DNA of 6,103 bases, taken from assembly GCA_016207585.1 (NCBI GenBank), contig JACQPI010000095.1, positions 1-6,103 of the forward strand, in the 5' to 3' direction. The DNA comes from Elusimicrobiota bacterium (GTDB lineage: Bacteria; Elusimicrobiota; Elusimicrobia; UBA1565; JACRDR01). A program made the position numbers and the translations under genes. Positions 1-5,995 of this stretch are shown one piece after another (within the stretch, counting starts at the first letter, position 1; each line of letters opens with the position of its first letter). The notes under the pieces were generated by a model. It ran no database searches and was not told the DNA's origin. It worked only from the letters and a program-made list of their open reading frames with translations.

Positions 1-396
1 CTTATCACCGCCCGCCGCGGTCTGGAACAGGGGCGGGAGGTTTTCGCGGTGCCCGGCCCCGCCGATTCGCCGCTGAGCGAGGGTCCGAACCGCCTGATCG
101 CGGATGGGGCCGCGCCGGCTTGCGATCTGCGGGGCATCGTGGACGCGCTGCCGCCCTTGAAGGCGGCCCGCGTCCTGAATTCACCCGCCGTTAATTTGGG
201 TGAAGTCGACGTCCAGGAGCCTACCGCGGAAGGCAAAAAAGTTTTACAATGGATCGGCTTCGAATCGATGCCCTTGGAGGAACTGCTTCGTTTTTCGGGC
301 TGGAGCGTCCAGCATTTGACCGAGGTGCTTTCCTCTCTGGAGTTGGACGGCAGCGTGGTGGCTCAACCGGGACAATGTTATGCCCGTAAAATCTAA
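1..396 (+). CDS. dprA: DNA-processing protein DprA (Smf), C-terminal part, 5' end cut off by window
   Basis: The reading frame is open from base 1 to the TAA at 394-396, giving 131 residues of a protein that begins upstream. Window residues 1-37 carry the end of the DprA Rossmann-like fold, recognisable from LITARRGLEQGREVFAVPG followed by SPLSEGPNRLIADGA, which match the family's conserved 'TA..A.EQGREVFAVPG' and 'GPN.LI..GA' signatures. A variable linker follows, and residues about 73-131 (from EPTAEGKKVL to the end) form the C-terminal winged-helix domain typical of DprA. In known systems DprA binds incoming single-stranded DNA and loads RecA during natural transformation; it also persists in bacteria not known to be transformable. 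The end overlaps the topA start by 17 bp, suggesting co-transcription and translational coupling. The ATG at 49 is internal to the conserved motif and is not the real start. Confidence 0.93.
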   Translation, partial: LITARRGLEQGREVFAVPGPADSPLSEGPNRLIADGAAPACDLRGIVDALPPLKAARVLNSPAVNLGEVDVQEPTAEGKKVLQWIGFESMPLEELLRFSGWSVQHLTEVLSSLELDGSVVAQPGQCYARKI

Positions 397-2740
397 AAGT
401 CCGCCGAAAAAACGAAGCGCTCCGCGCGTCGGCTCGGGGGCGGCCTTGGTCATCGTCGAATCTCCGGCCAAGCAAAAGACGATATCGCGTTTTTTGCATT
501 CTGGCTATGTCGTGCGATCCTCGTATGGGCATGTGAGGGATCTTCCGGAACGGGCCTTGGGCGTCGATGAAAAGAAGGATTTCGAGCCCACCTACGTCCT
601 GTTGCCTAGGACCCGCAAGCTCCTGCCTGAGTTGAAAAAACTGGCGGACCGTGCAACCACCGTATACTTGGCGACGGACCACGACCGGGAGGGAGAATCC
701 ATCGCGTGGCACTTGGCGCACCTTTTGGAACTTTCCGCAGAGAAGATTCGCCGCATCACGTTCCACGAGATCACTCCCAAGGCGATCGAGGACGCCTTGA
801 AAAATCCCCGCGGAATCGACATGAGCCTTGTCCAGGCGCAGCAGGCGCGCCGGGTGCTGGATCGCCTCGTGGGGTACAAGCTCTCCCCTCTCCTTTGGAA
901 GAAAATCAGGCGCGGCCTGTCCGCGGGGCGCGTGCAGTCCGTGGCGGTCCGGTTGCTGGTCGAGCGGGACCGGGAGATCAAGGCCTTCGAATCGGCTCCG
1001 TACTGGACTCTCAACGCGGCGCTCCAAGGAGGGAAGGACCTCCCGGCTTTCTCGGCGCGGCTGATTCAATGGCGGGGAGAAAAAATCGAATCGACGCTGA
1101 CGCACGAGCTGTTCGCCGAAACCTACCGCGTGCAGACGACTTGTTTTAAAGCGCAAGCCGATATCGATGCGGTGGTCTCGGCCGTCCGCGCGACCCCTTT
1201 CACGGTGTCCGCCGTCGAGCGCAAGGAGGTGCGGCGCCAGCCCCAGCCCCCCTTCACGACCAGCACGCTGCAGCAGGCCGCCTCCGTGCGGCACGGTTTT
1301 TCCGCGCAAAGAACGATGCGGGTCGCTCAGAACCTTTATGAGGGCGTGTCTTTGGCGAAAGCAGAGGCCGTCGGGTTGATCACCTATATGCGCACCGACT
1401 CGGTGTCCGTGGCGCGTTCGGCGCAGGAAGCGACGCGGTCGCTGATCCGCTCCTTGTGGGGGGACCCCTATCTCCCCGCCGAAATCCCCGTCTTTCAGAC
1501 CAAGACGCGGGGGGCCCAGGAGGCTCATGAGGCCATCCGGCCGACCGACCCATCCCTTTTGCCGGAAACGGCGCGCCCGCATTTGGACCCGGACCAAGCG
1601 AAGCTCTACGATCTGATCTGGAAGCGATTCGTGGCCAGCCAGGCGGCCGCGGCGGTTTACGATACGGTATCCGCCGACATAAAGGCGGGAGACGCGCTGT
1701 TTCGATCCACGGGCCGAACGCTTAAATTCGAGGGATATCTCAGGGCGTACCGAGTCGAGACGGAGCCCGCCGAGAAGACGGAAAACGGCGAGGAGGACGC
1801 GGAGGCTCTTCCGGAGTCCGCCGCGGAACAGGAGGGGATGCTGCCGCCCCTGGCTGCCGGGGACGTATTGAATTTGATCGAGATGGCTCCCCAGGAGCAC
1901 CGCACGAGCCCGCCTCCCCACTATAACGAGGCAAGCCTGATCCGGGCTCTGGAAAAACACGGGATCGGCCGGCCCTCCACGTACGCGCCGACGATCCAGA
2001 CCATCATCGATCGGGGGTACGCGCAACGAGGCGAGAAGGATCGCCGGCTCCTCCCTTCCGAATTGGGGGGCACGGTCACCGATAAGCTCCGGGAACACTT
2101 TCCGGAAATCGTGAGTTTAAGCTATACCGCGGATGTCGAGGAGCGCCTGGATAGGATCGCTGAGGGCCAGGCGCACTGGCAGCAGGTCGTGCAAACTTTT
2201 TATCGTCCCTTCGAGAAAGCATTGAAGGGCGCGGCCACGGCGATGAAAGCGGTGCAGCCCCGGCAATCCGACGAAAAGTGCCCATTGTGCGCGACCCCCA
2301 TGTTGATTCGGGAGAGCCGGTTTGGAAAGTACTTGTCTTGCCCACAATTTCCTCAATGCAAGGGAAAGGTTCGCCTATCGTCGGAGGGGAAGAAGGTCGT
2401 TCCGGAAATGACCAAAGAGGTCTGCGAGGTCTGCGGCAAGGCGATGGTGATCCGGATGGGCCGGCGGGGGCGATTCTTGGCCTGTTCGGGGTATCCGGCA
2501 TGCAAGAATACCTACTCGTTGGACGCGGAAGGAAATAAAATCGCCGCGTCGCGCCCCGTGGAGACGTCCCGTAAATGTGAGAAGTGCGGCTCCGCCCTAT
2601 GGATGCGGCTGGGCCGGCGAGGCCATTTCTTGGCTTGCTCGGGGTATCCCAAATGCAGGAATCTCAAGCCGGTGTCCAAAGAGGAAGCGGAGTCGCTCCG
2701 GAAGGAAGCGAGCTCGAGTTCTGGGGCCGGCGGTTCCTGA
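380..2740 (+). CDS. topA: Type IA DNA topoisomerase I
   Basis: This 786-residue protein is a complete bacterial topoisomerase I, which relaxes negatively supercoiled DNA by cutting and passing single strands. The Toprim domain starts at about residue 22 (LVIVESPAK, E27) and contains the metal-binding acidic set in DHDREGES (D100, D102, E104). GLSAGRVQS lies near 180-187. The active-site tyrosine is Y336 in GLITYMRTDS, with R338 beside it. HYNEASLIRALEKHGIGRPSTYA is the conserved strand-binding region around 515-535. The C-terminus holds three C4 zinc ribbons: C634/C637/C654/C660, C682/C685/C702/C708 and C733/C736/C753/C759, the last two closely similar to each other. An acidic, low-complexity insert sits at about 460-485. 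The N-terminus is basic (KSKSPPKKRSAPR). The ATG at 380 overlaps the dprA end by 17 bp; GGGA at 369-372 is a weak Shine-Dalgarno, so coupling to dprA is plausible. Length is normal for the family. Confidence 0.98.
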   Translation: MPVKSKSPPKKRSAPRVGSGAALVIVESPAKQKTISRFLHSGYVVRSSYGHVRDLPERALGVDEKKDFEPTYVLLPRTRKLLPELKKLADRATTVYLATDHDREGESIAWHLAHLLELSAEKIRRITFHEITPKAIEDALKNPRGIDMSLVQAQQARRVLDRLVGYKLSPLLWKKIRRGLSAGRVQSVAVRLLVERDREIKAFESAPYWTLNAALQGGKDLPAFSARLIQWRGEKIESTLTHELFAETYRVQTTCFKAQADIDAVVSAVRATPFTVSAVERKEVRRQPQPPFTTSTLQQAASVRHGFSAQRTMRVAQNLYEGVSLAKAEAVGLITYMRTDSVSVARSAQEATRSLIRSLWGDPYLPAEIPVFQTKTRGAQEAHEAIRPTDPSLLPETARPHLDPDQAKLYDLIWKRFVASQAAAAVYDTVSADIKAGDALFRSTGRTLKFEGYLRAYRVETEPAEKTENGEEDAEALPESAAEQEGMLPPLAAGDVLNLIEMAPQEHRTSPPPHYNEASLIRALEKHGIGRPSTYAPTIQTIIDRGYAQRGEKDRRLLPSELGGTVTDKLREHFPEIVSLSYTADVEERLDRIAEGQAHWQQVVQTFYRPFEKALKGAATAMKAVQPRQSDEKCPLCATPMLIRESRFGKYLSCPQFPQCKGKVRLSSEGKKVVPEMTKEVCEVCGKAMVIRMGRRGRFLACSGYPACKNTYSLDAEGNKIAASRPVETSRKCEKCGSALWMRLGRRGHFLACSGYPKCRNLKPVSKEEAESLRKEASSSSGAGGS

Positions 2741-3747
2741 ACGAATTGCTCGCTCAGCGCAATTATTCTTCGCATACCCTGCGCGCGTACCGGGTGGATT
2801 TGGCGGAGTTTTTCCGTTTTTGCCGGAAAGGAGACGTTTCGAGCGTCGGCCGGGTCGGGCGGCTCCAGATTCGCGGGTACCTGGCCGCATTGCAATCTCG
2901 CGGTCTCCAGCGCGCGTCGGTCCTCAGAAAAATCTACTGTTTGCGAGGCTTTTCCAAGTATCTTCTCTCCGCGGAAGTCCTGCGCAAGGACCCTTTCCTG
3001 GGAGTGCTCCTGCCCGCGCGACGATCGAGGCTTCCGCGGTTCCTCAGCGAGGGGGAGATAGAGAGGCTCCTGGGCCCCGGCGCCACCGCTCAATCGGAGG
3101 GGCGGGCCCGGGGGGGGCATATGGGTTCCCGGGCCCCGCGCGGCGGGCGCGGCAGTTCTCCTCTCGCCCTGTCCCCAGCGACTAAAGTCGCTGGGGGCGG
3201 GCGCGCCCGGGCTATCCGCGCCAGGGATGCCGCGCTGATGGAGCTTTTGTACTCCAGCGGGCTTCGCCGAGCCGAGCTCAGCATGTTGAACGTCGGCGAT
3301 ATCGACTACGTGGGCTCCGACGTGAGCGTTTTCGGCAAGGGGAGGAAGGAGCGAAGGGTCCCCGTGGGCGCTCGCGCGCTTTCGGCGTTGCGGGATTACC
3401 TGGCGGTCCGCCCCACCTTGGCCCGCGAGCAAGGAAGCGCATCCCCTTCCCGCGGGGCCGAGGGGTCGAGGGCCCCTTTTTTTCTCAACGGTCGAGGCGG
3501 ACGTCTTTCGGGGGAAGGCGTGGCCTTGGTGGTTCGCCGGTGGGCGCGCGGGGTAGGCCTTTTGAAGCCGCTGACCCCTCATATGGTGCGCCATAGCTTC
3601 GCTACGCACCTTTTGAACCAGGGGTGCGATATTCGAGCCGTCCAGGAGATGCTGGGGCACAAGAATTTGGCGACGACGCAGGTTTATACGCACGTTTCCT
3701 TGGAGCGGTTGAAGAAAGTTTATGAACAAAGCCATCCGCGGAAGTGA
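2653..3747 (+). CDS. xerC: Tyrosine recombinase, XerC-like, with an in-frame linker insertion
   Basis: Xer recombinases resolve chromosome dimers at dif during cell division. From the ATG at 2653 the protein has 364 residues, against roughly 300 for typical XerC/XerD. The N-terminal SAM-like core-binding domain runs from about 20 to 120 (RNYSSHTLRAYRVDLAEFF). The catalytic domain has the complete set: R205 (SSGLRRAEL), K229 (GKGRKERR), H310 and R313 (HMVRHSFATH), H336 (LGHKNLATTQ) and nucleophile Y345 (VYTHV). The ending KKVYEQSHPRK resembles XerC more than XerD, and the topA neighbourhood fits xerC. Between LLGPG (139-143) and the IRARD helix (188-192) lie about 45 residues rich in Gly, Arg, Ala and Ser where relatives have a short linker. 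The start is uncertain: no ATG, GTG or TTG in frame lies between 2653 and the core-binding domain, GGGG at 2641-2644 is a weak Shine-Dalgarno, and 2653 implies an 88-bp overlap with topA. In-frame ATGs at 2584 and 2599 are less likely. All catalytic residues being intact argues for function. Confidence 0.9.
   Translation: MQESQAGVQRGSGVAPEGSELEFWGRRFLNELLAQRNYSSHTLRAYRVDLAEFFRFCRKGDVSSVGRVGRLQIRGYLAALQSRGLQRASVLRKIYCLRGFSKYLLSAEVLRKDPFLGVLLPARRSRLPRFLSEGEIERLLGPGATAQSEGRARGGHMGSRAPRGGRGSSPLALSPATKVAGGGRARAIRARDAALMELLYSSGLRRAELSMLNVGDIDYVGSDVSVFGKGRKERRVPVGARALSALRDYLAVRPTLAREQGSASPSRGAEGSRAPFFLNGRGGRLSGEGVALVVRRWARGVGLLKPLTPHMVRHSFATHLLNQGCDIRAVQEMLGHKNLATTQVYTHVSLERLKKVYEQSHPRK
3104..3136. 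repeat. GC-rich inverted repeat inside the xerC linker insertion
   Basis: GGGCCCGGG (3104-3112) and CCCGGGCCC (3128-3136) are perfect 9-bp inverted arms around a 15-nt loop. They lie in the extra linker-coding segment of the xerC-like gene, upstream of the TAAA-loop palindrome. In such G/C-rich sequence, arms of this kind can arise by chance, and GGGCCC and CCCGGG are each self-palindromic. It may be part of an inserted element or simply compositional. Confidence 0.35.
3168..3201. repeat. Short palindromic repeat-like element embedded in xerC
   Basis: CCCCAGCGAC (3173-3182) and GTCGCTGGGG (3187-3196) are perfect 10-bp inverted arms around the loop TAAA (3183-3186). As RNA the stem extends outward to 3168 and 3201 through three Watson-Crick and two G-U pairs, giving a 15-bp hairpin. 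In frame it encodes SPATKVAGG (residues 174-182), inside the extra linker of the Xer protein. A compact near-perfect palindrome with a four-base loop is the usual form of REP-like elements, and in-frame palindromic insertions in protein genes are known from Rickettsia (RPE). No second copy is visible in this window, so membership of a dispersed family is inferred. Confidence 0.6.
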
Positions 3748-3764
3748 GCAAACCATAGTTTGAC

Positions 3765-3770
3765 GGGAGG
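3765..3770 (+). promoter_or_regulatory. Shine-Dalgarno of purA
   Basis: GGGAGG lies 6 nt before the ATG at 3777. It fixes the purA start, which also places the conserved D13 and H41 at their standard positions. The 29-bp gap after the xerC stop contains no evident promoter or terminator, so purA probably depends on upstream transcription. Confidence 0.75.
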
Positions 3771-3776
3771 ATAGCC

Positions 3777-5069
3777 ATGTCTGCGCTGGTCGTCGTGGGG
3801 GTGCAGTGGGGGGACGAGGGCAAGGGAAAGATCGTTCATTATCTGGGGCGCTCGGCCGACTGCATCGCGCGCTACCAGGGGGGCAACAACGCGGGCCATA
3901 CGGTGGTCTTCGGCGGCCGGGAGTTCGCCCTCCATTTGATCCCATCGGGCATCTTGTTGCCGAAGAAGAAATGCGTGATCGGCAACGGGGTCGTCGTCAG
4001 CCCTCGGGCATTTTTCGAGGAGATACGCCTTTTGGAGCGCCGGGGCGTGCGGATCCAAGGCCGATTGTGGCTCAGCCGGAACGCGCACGTCATCTTGCCC
4101 TATCACGTTTATCTGGACGCCCTCAGGGAGGAGCGCGGACGCGGCATCGGCACGACGCGCAAGGGGATCGGCCCTTGCTACGAGGACAAGGTCGCGCGCC
4201 TGGGCATACGGGTGTGCGACTTTCTCAAGCCGGAGGTGTTTCGCGCGCTCGTCCTCCAGAACCTCAGGGTCCGCCGCGCGGAATTGGCCTCCACGGCGGT
4301 TCCACTTTCGAAAATACGCGACGAGGTCTTCAAGGATTATCCGCGGCTTCGCCGCTTCATGGATCCCTATGCCGCGGACACGAGCCGCCTTTTAAACGAG
4401 GCCTTGGACCGAAAGCGGCGGCTTCTATTCGAGAGCGCCCAGGGCGCGATGCTCGACCTGGATTATGGGACCTACCCCTTCGTGACGTCGTCGAACCCCG
4501 TCGCCGGCGGCGTCTGCACCGGCAGCGGCATCGGGCCGACTCGCATCAGCCGGGTCTTGGGCGTCGCGAAGGCCTATACGACCCGGGTCGGCCTGGGTCC
4601 TTTTCCGACCGAGCTCGATGGCGCCGTTTCCCACTATATAAGGGAGAAGGGGCACGAATACGGGACGACGACGGGGCGTCCCAGGCGGATCGGCTGGTTG
4701 GACCTCGTGCAGCTGCGTCAGGCGATACGGGTAGGCGGCGTCACCCAGTTGGCCCTGACCAAGCTCGATACCCTGGCCGGAATCCATCCCCTCAAGGTCT
4801 GCGTGGCCTACCGCCTGCGTGGCCGCCGAATCGTCGACTTTCCGGAGGGTCGCCGGGATCAATTCGATGTGGAGCCCGTCTACGAGACCCTGTCCGGGTT
4901 CAGCGGCGACCTGTCACGGGCTCGGCGCTTCATGGATCTTCCCTTGGCGGCTCGGGACTATGTCGCATGGATCGAGCGCCGGCTGCGGCTGCCCGTAGCC
5001 ATCGTGTCGGTGGGACGAAGCGAGGAAAAGACGATTCTCCGTCGGGCGGTATGGCCCCGGAGGGCGTGA
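3777..5069 (+). CDS. purA: Adenylosuccinate synthetase
   Basis: PurA condenses IMP with aspartate using GTP to form adenylosuccinate, the first committed step from IMP to AMP, in the cytoplasm. The 430-residue length matches the family. Visible motifs in order are: the P-loop-like WGDEGKGK with catalytic D13; GGNNAGHTVV with catalytic H41; HLIPSGIL; IGNGVVVSP; GTTRKGIGPCYEDK (125-138), the IMP-binding and dimer-contact loop; FESAQGAMLDLDYGTYPFVTSSN from about 218, with Q222 at the IMP site; GTTTGRPRRIGWLD (296-309), the aspartate-binding loop with R301 and R303; the guanine-recognition LTKLD (K329, D331); and the C-terminal SVGRSEEKTI. The usual FEGAQG reads FESAQG here, a conservative Gly-to-Ser change. 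All catalytic residues are present, so it should be active. It probably ends the dprA-topA-xerC-purA transcript, although no terminator is visible before the next promoter at 5083. Confidence 0.98.
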   Translation: MSALVVVGVQWGDEGKGKIVHYLGRSADCIARYQGGNNAGHTVVFGGREFALHLIPSGILLPKKKCVIGNGVVVSPRAFFEEIRLLERRGVRIQGRLWLSRNAHVILPYHVYLDALREERGRGIGTTRKGIGPCYEDKVARLGIRVCDFLKPEVFRALVLQNLRVRRAELASTAVPLSKIRDEVFKDYPRLRRFMDPYAADTSRLLNEALDRKRRLLFESAQGAMLDLDYGTYPFVTSSNPVAGGVCTGSGIGPTRISRVLGVAKAYTTRVGLGPFPTELDGAVSHYIREKGHEYGTTTGRPRRIGWLDLVQLRQAIRVGGVTQLALTKLDTLAGIHPLKVCVAYRLRGRRIVDFPEGRRDQFDVEPVYETLSGFSGDLSRARRFMDLPLAARDYVAWIERRLRLPVAIVSVGRSEEKTILRRAVWPRRA

Positions 5070-5082
5070 TGCGACGCGGCTC

Positions 5083-5110
5083 TTGACAAGTCAATATTTT
5101 GTGTTATACT
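5083..5110 (+). promoter_or_regulatory. Sigma-70-type promoter for the riboswitch transcript
   Basis: TTGACA (5083-5088) is a perfect -35 consensus and TATACT (5105-5110) matches five of six -10 bases, separated by 16 bp. Transcription would start near 5116-5118, a few bases before the aptamer. The spacer is AT-rich in an otherwise GC-rich window. The promoter starts 13 bp after the purA stop, so the riboswitch gene has its own transcription start. Confidence 0.85.
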
Positions 5111-5121
5111 AGGGGTGCCGG

Positions 5122-5219
5122 TTTGATTCGATCCGAAAAACGGCAAACCGTCCGCGAGGGCGGGGCGCAAAGCGTAGGGCCTGGGAGCTCCCAGGTCGCC
5201 TGGCTGCCGAAGAATAGAA
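5122..5219 (+). promoter_or_regulatory. Cyclic-di-GMP class I (GEMM-I) riboswitch aptamer
   Basis: The segment matches the GEMM-I architecture in order. ACGGCAAACC (5140-5149) leads into a 6-bp stem, CCGTCC (5148-5153) with GGGCGG (5158-5163), capped by GCGA, a GNRA tetraloop as the family requires for docking into the other helix. GGCGCAAAGC (5164-5173) is the conserved core between the helices. The second helix is built on the palindromic CCTGGG AGCT CCCAGG (5180-5195). GGCTGCCGA (5202-5210) is the closing 3' strand. Aligned by eye to the Vibrio cholerae Vc2 aptamer, G5142 corresponds to G20, A5169 to the intercalating A47 and C5207 to C92. Retention of G at the G20 position favours cyclic di-GMP over cGAMP (GEMM-Ib), but this rests on a hand alignment. 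P1 is weak: 5122-5129 with 5212-5219, one G-A mismatch and one G-U pair. The aptamer lies directly behind a strong promoter and ahead of an exported-protein gene. Confidence 0.88.
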
Positions 5220-5242
5220 TGGGACGTCTCGGCTTTGGGTGT

Positions 5243-5314
5243 GGCCCGGCCTCGAAGCTGGCTATCTTCGGGTACAAAGAGATGGCTGGCGTTGCGCGAG
5301 GCCGGGCCGATTTT
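5243..5314 (+). terminator. Expression platform: long two-part hairpin with short T-tract
   Basis: GGCCCGGCCTCG (5243-5254) and CGAGGCCGGGCC (5297-5308) form a perfect 12-bp outer stem. Inside it, 5257-5268 pairs with 5279-5290 through 12 more pairs (several G-U), closing a 10-nt loop; the two stems are separated by AA on one side and GTTGCG on the other. GATTTTAT follows immediately. The placement between a riboswitch aptamer and its gene, plus strong stem and T-run, suggests a ligand-controlled intrinsic terminator. The T-tract is only four residues, so termination may be partial. The Shine-Dalgarno begins 8 nt after the stem, so hindrance of ribosome binding is an alternative mechanism. 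Confidence 0.6.
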
Positions 5315-5316
5315 AT

Positions 5317-5323
5317 AAGGTGA
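5317..5323 (+). promoter_or_regulatory. Shine-Dalgarno deciding the GTG start at 5330
   Basis: AAGGTGA lies 6 nt upstream of GTG 5330-5332, a near-ideal match and spacing. It supports a GTG start over any internal ATG, and that start yields a well-formed signal peptide. It sits just beyond the expression-platform hairpin. Confidence 0.8.
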
Positions 5324-5329
5324 CCAAGC

Positions 5330-5995
5330 GTGCCAAGGGAAAATAACCCCAAGCGGTTCTCCGGCAGGAGCCTTCCCCTGATCGCCGTTTTGTTGTCTTC
5401 TTCCGTCGCCGCGCAATCGGCTCCCCTCCCGCAGCGCTTCTCGGCGTCTTCCGGAATTCTTCTGCAACCTCGGCTGGTAAAAATTCTCGCTCCAGAGACC
5501 CATCCTGGGAGAGAAATCCGGGACGATTCCAGGCTGCACCACAATTTCGGCGAGGACATGCGCGGCAACCTCCTTCGAGTGCCCGCTGCGCCGGGAGTCG
5601 ACGCGTGGGCCGCTTGGCGGTGGAGCCGGGGGTTGGATGTCCGCGACGCCCGCAACCGCCCCGTTTCGCCCCGGCGCATCGAGGGCGGGGTGCGCGACGG
5701 AATCCTCTCGGTGATGGGCTCGGCCGCGGCTTCGCATGAGCTGCCCCGCGCTTGGTTTCTGACTTGGTTTCTTGGGCGCGCCGCCGAGTCCGCCTTGAGA
5801 AACCGCATCCGATCTTCCGGCTATCCCCGCGGTTTGGTGGCGGGGATTTCCGCCTTGGGCCGCGCCTGGAACCGTTGGGTTGGAGGGGCGCTTGCGATGC
5901 AGGCTCCCGCCATTCCCATCGCTTCGACGGCTCCGTCCGGTCCCGATTTGTATCGAAACATCCTTCCCGGCCGTTGTGAGGTCCTCCGCTGTTGA
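5330..5995 (+). CDS. Exported protein of unknown function under riboswitch control
   Basis: I do not recognise a family. The 221-residue product starts at GTG with a strong Shine-Dalgarno. It has a classical Sec signal peptide: basic n-region (R3, K8, R9, R13), hydrophobic core about 14-27 (SLPLIAVLLSSSVA) and a likely signal peptidase I site after A28 (VAA then QSAPLP). The mature part is basic and arginine-rich, with several tryptophans (W93, W96, W98, W142, W146, W180, W183) and no further transmembrane segment, so it is probably periplasmic or secreted. PRAWFLTWFLGRAA (139-152) is a short aromatic-hydrophobic stretch. There are two cysteines near the C-terminus (C216, C221, the latter the last residue), but no lipobox. 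It is the only complete gene seen behind the promoter and GEMM-I aptamer, so cyclic di-GMP probably controls its expression; targets of such switches often concern surface, motility or envelope functions. Continued openness of this frame after the TGA leaves the C-terminus slightly uncertain. Confidence 0.75.
   Translation: MPRENNPKRFSGRSLPLIAVLLSSSVAAQSAPLPQRFSASSGILLQPRLVKILAPETHPGREIRDDSRLHHNFGEDMRGNLLRVPAAPGVDAWAAWRWSRGLDVRDARNRPVSPRRIEGGVRDGILSVMGSAAASHELPRAWFLTWFLGRAAESALRNRIRSSGYPRGLVAGISALGRAWNRWVGGALAMQAPAIPIASTAPSGPDLYRNILPGRCEVLRC

Noticed and set aside
180..204. Inverted repeat TTCACCC/GGGTGAA inside dprA
   Set aside because: Only 7-bp arms in a variable coding linker, with no regulatory context.
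221..2098. 625-residue open frame on the - strand opposite topA
   Set aside because: It is antisense to an unmistakable topA, has no recognisable motifs and an Arg/Pro/Gly-rich composition typical of GC-rich shadow frames.
2512..3945. 477-residue open frame on the - strand across the topA end, xerC and purA start
   Set aside because: It spans three genes on the opposite strand and its composition is that of a GC-driven shadow.
3806..5086. 426-residue + strand frame overlapping purA
   Set aside because: purA in the other frame carries every family motif; this one is low-complexity Gly/Arg/Pro-rich.
5122..5219. cGAMP-specific (GEMM-Ib) version of the aptamer
   Set aside because: The position matching Vc2 G20 reads G (5142) in my hand alignment, whereas the cGAMP variants carry A there. 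Not excluded, but less likely.
5255..5296. A second, tandem aptamer inside the long hairpin
   Set aside because: ACAAAG and GCTGGC echo the first aptamer, but there is no GCAAACC box or GNRA-capped helix.
5099..5323. 74-residue + strand frame over the leader
   Set aside because: It coincides with the promoter -10 box, aptamer and hairpin, whose RNA structure explains the sequence.
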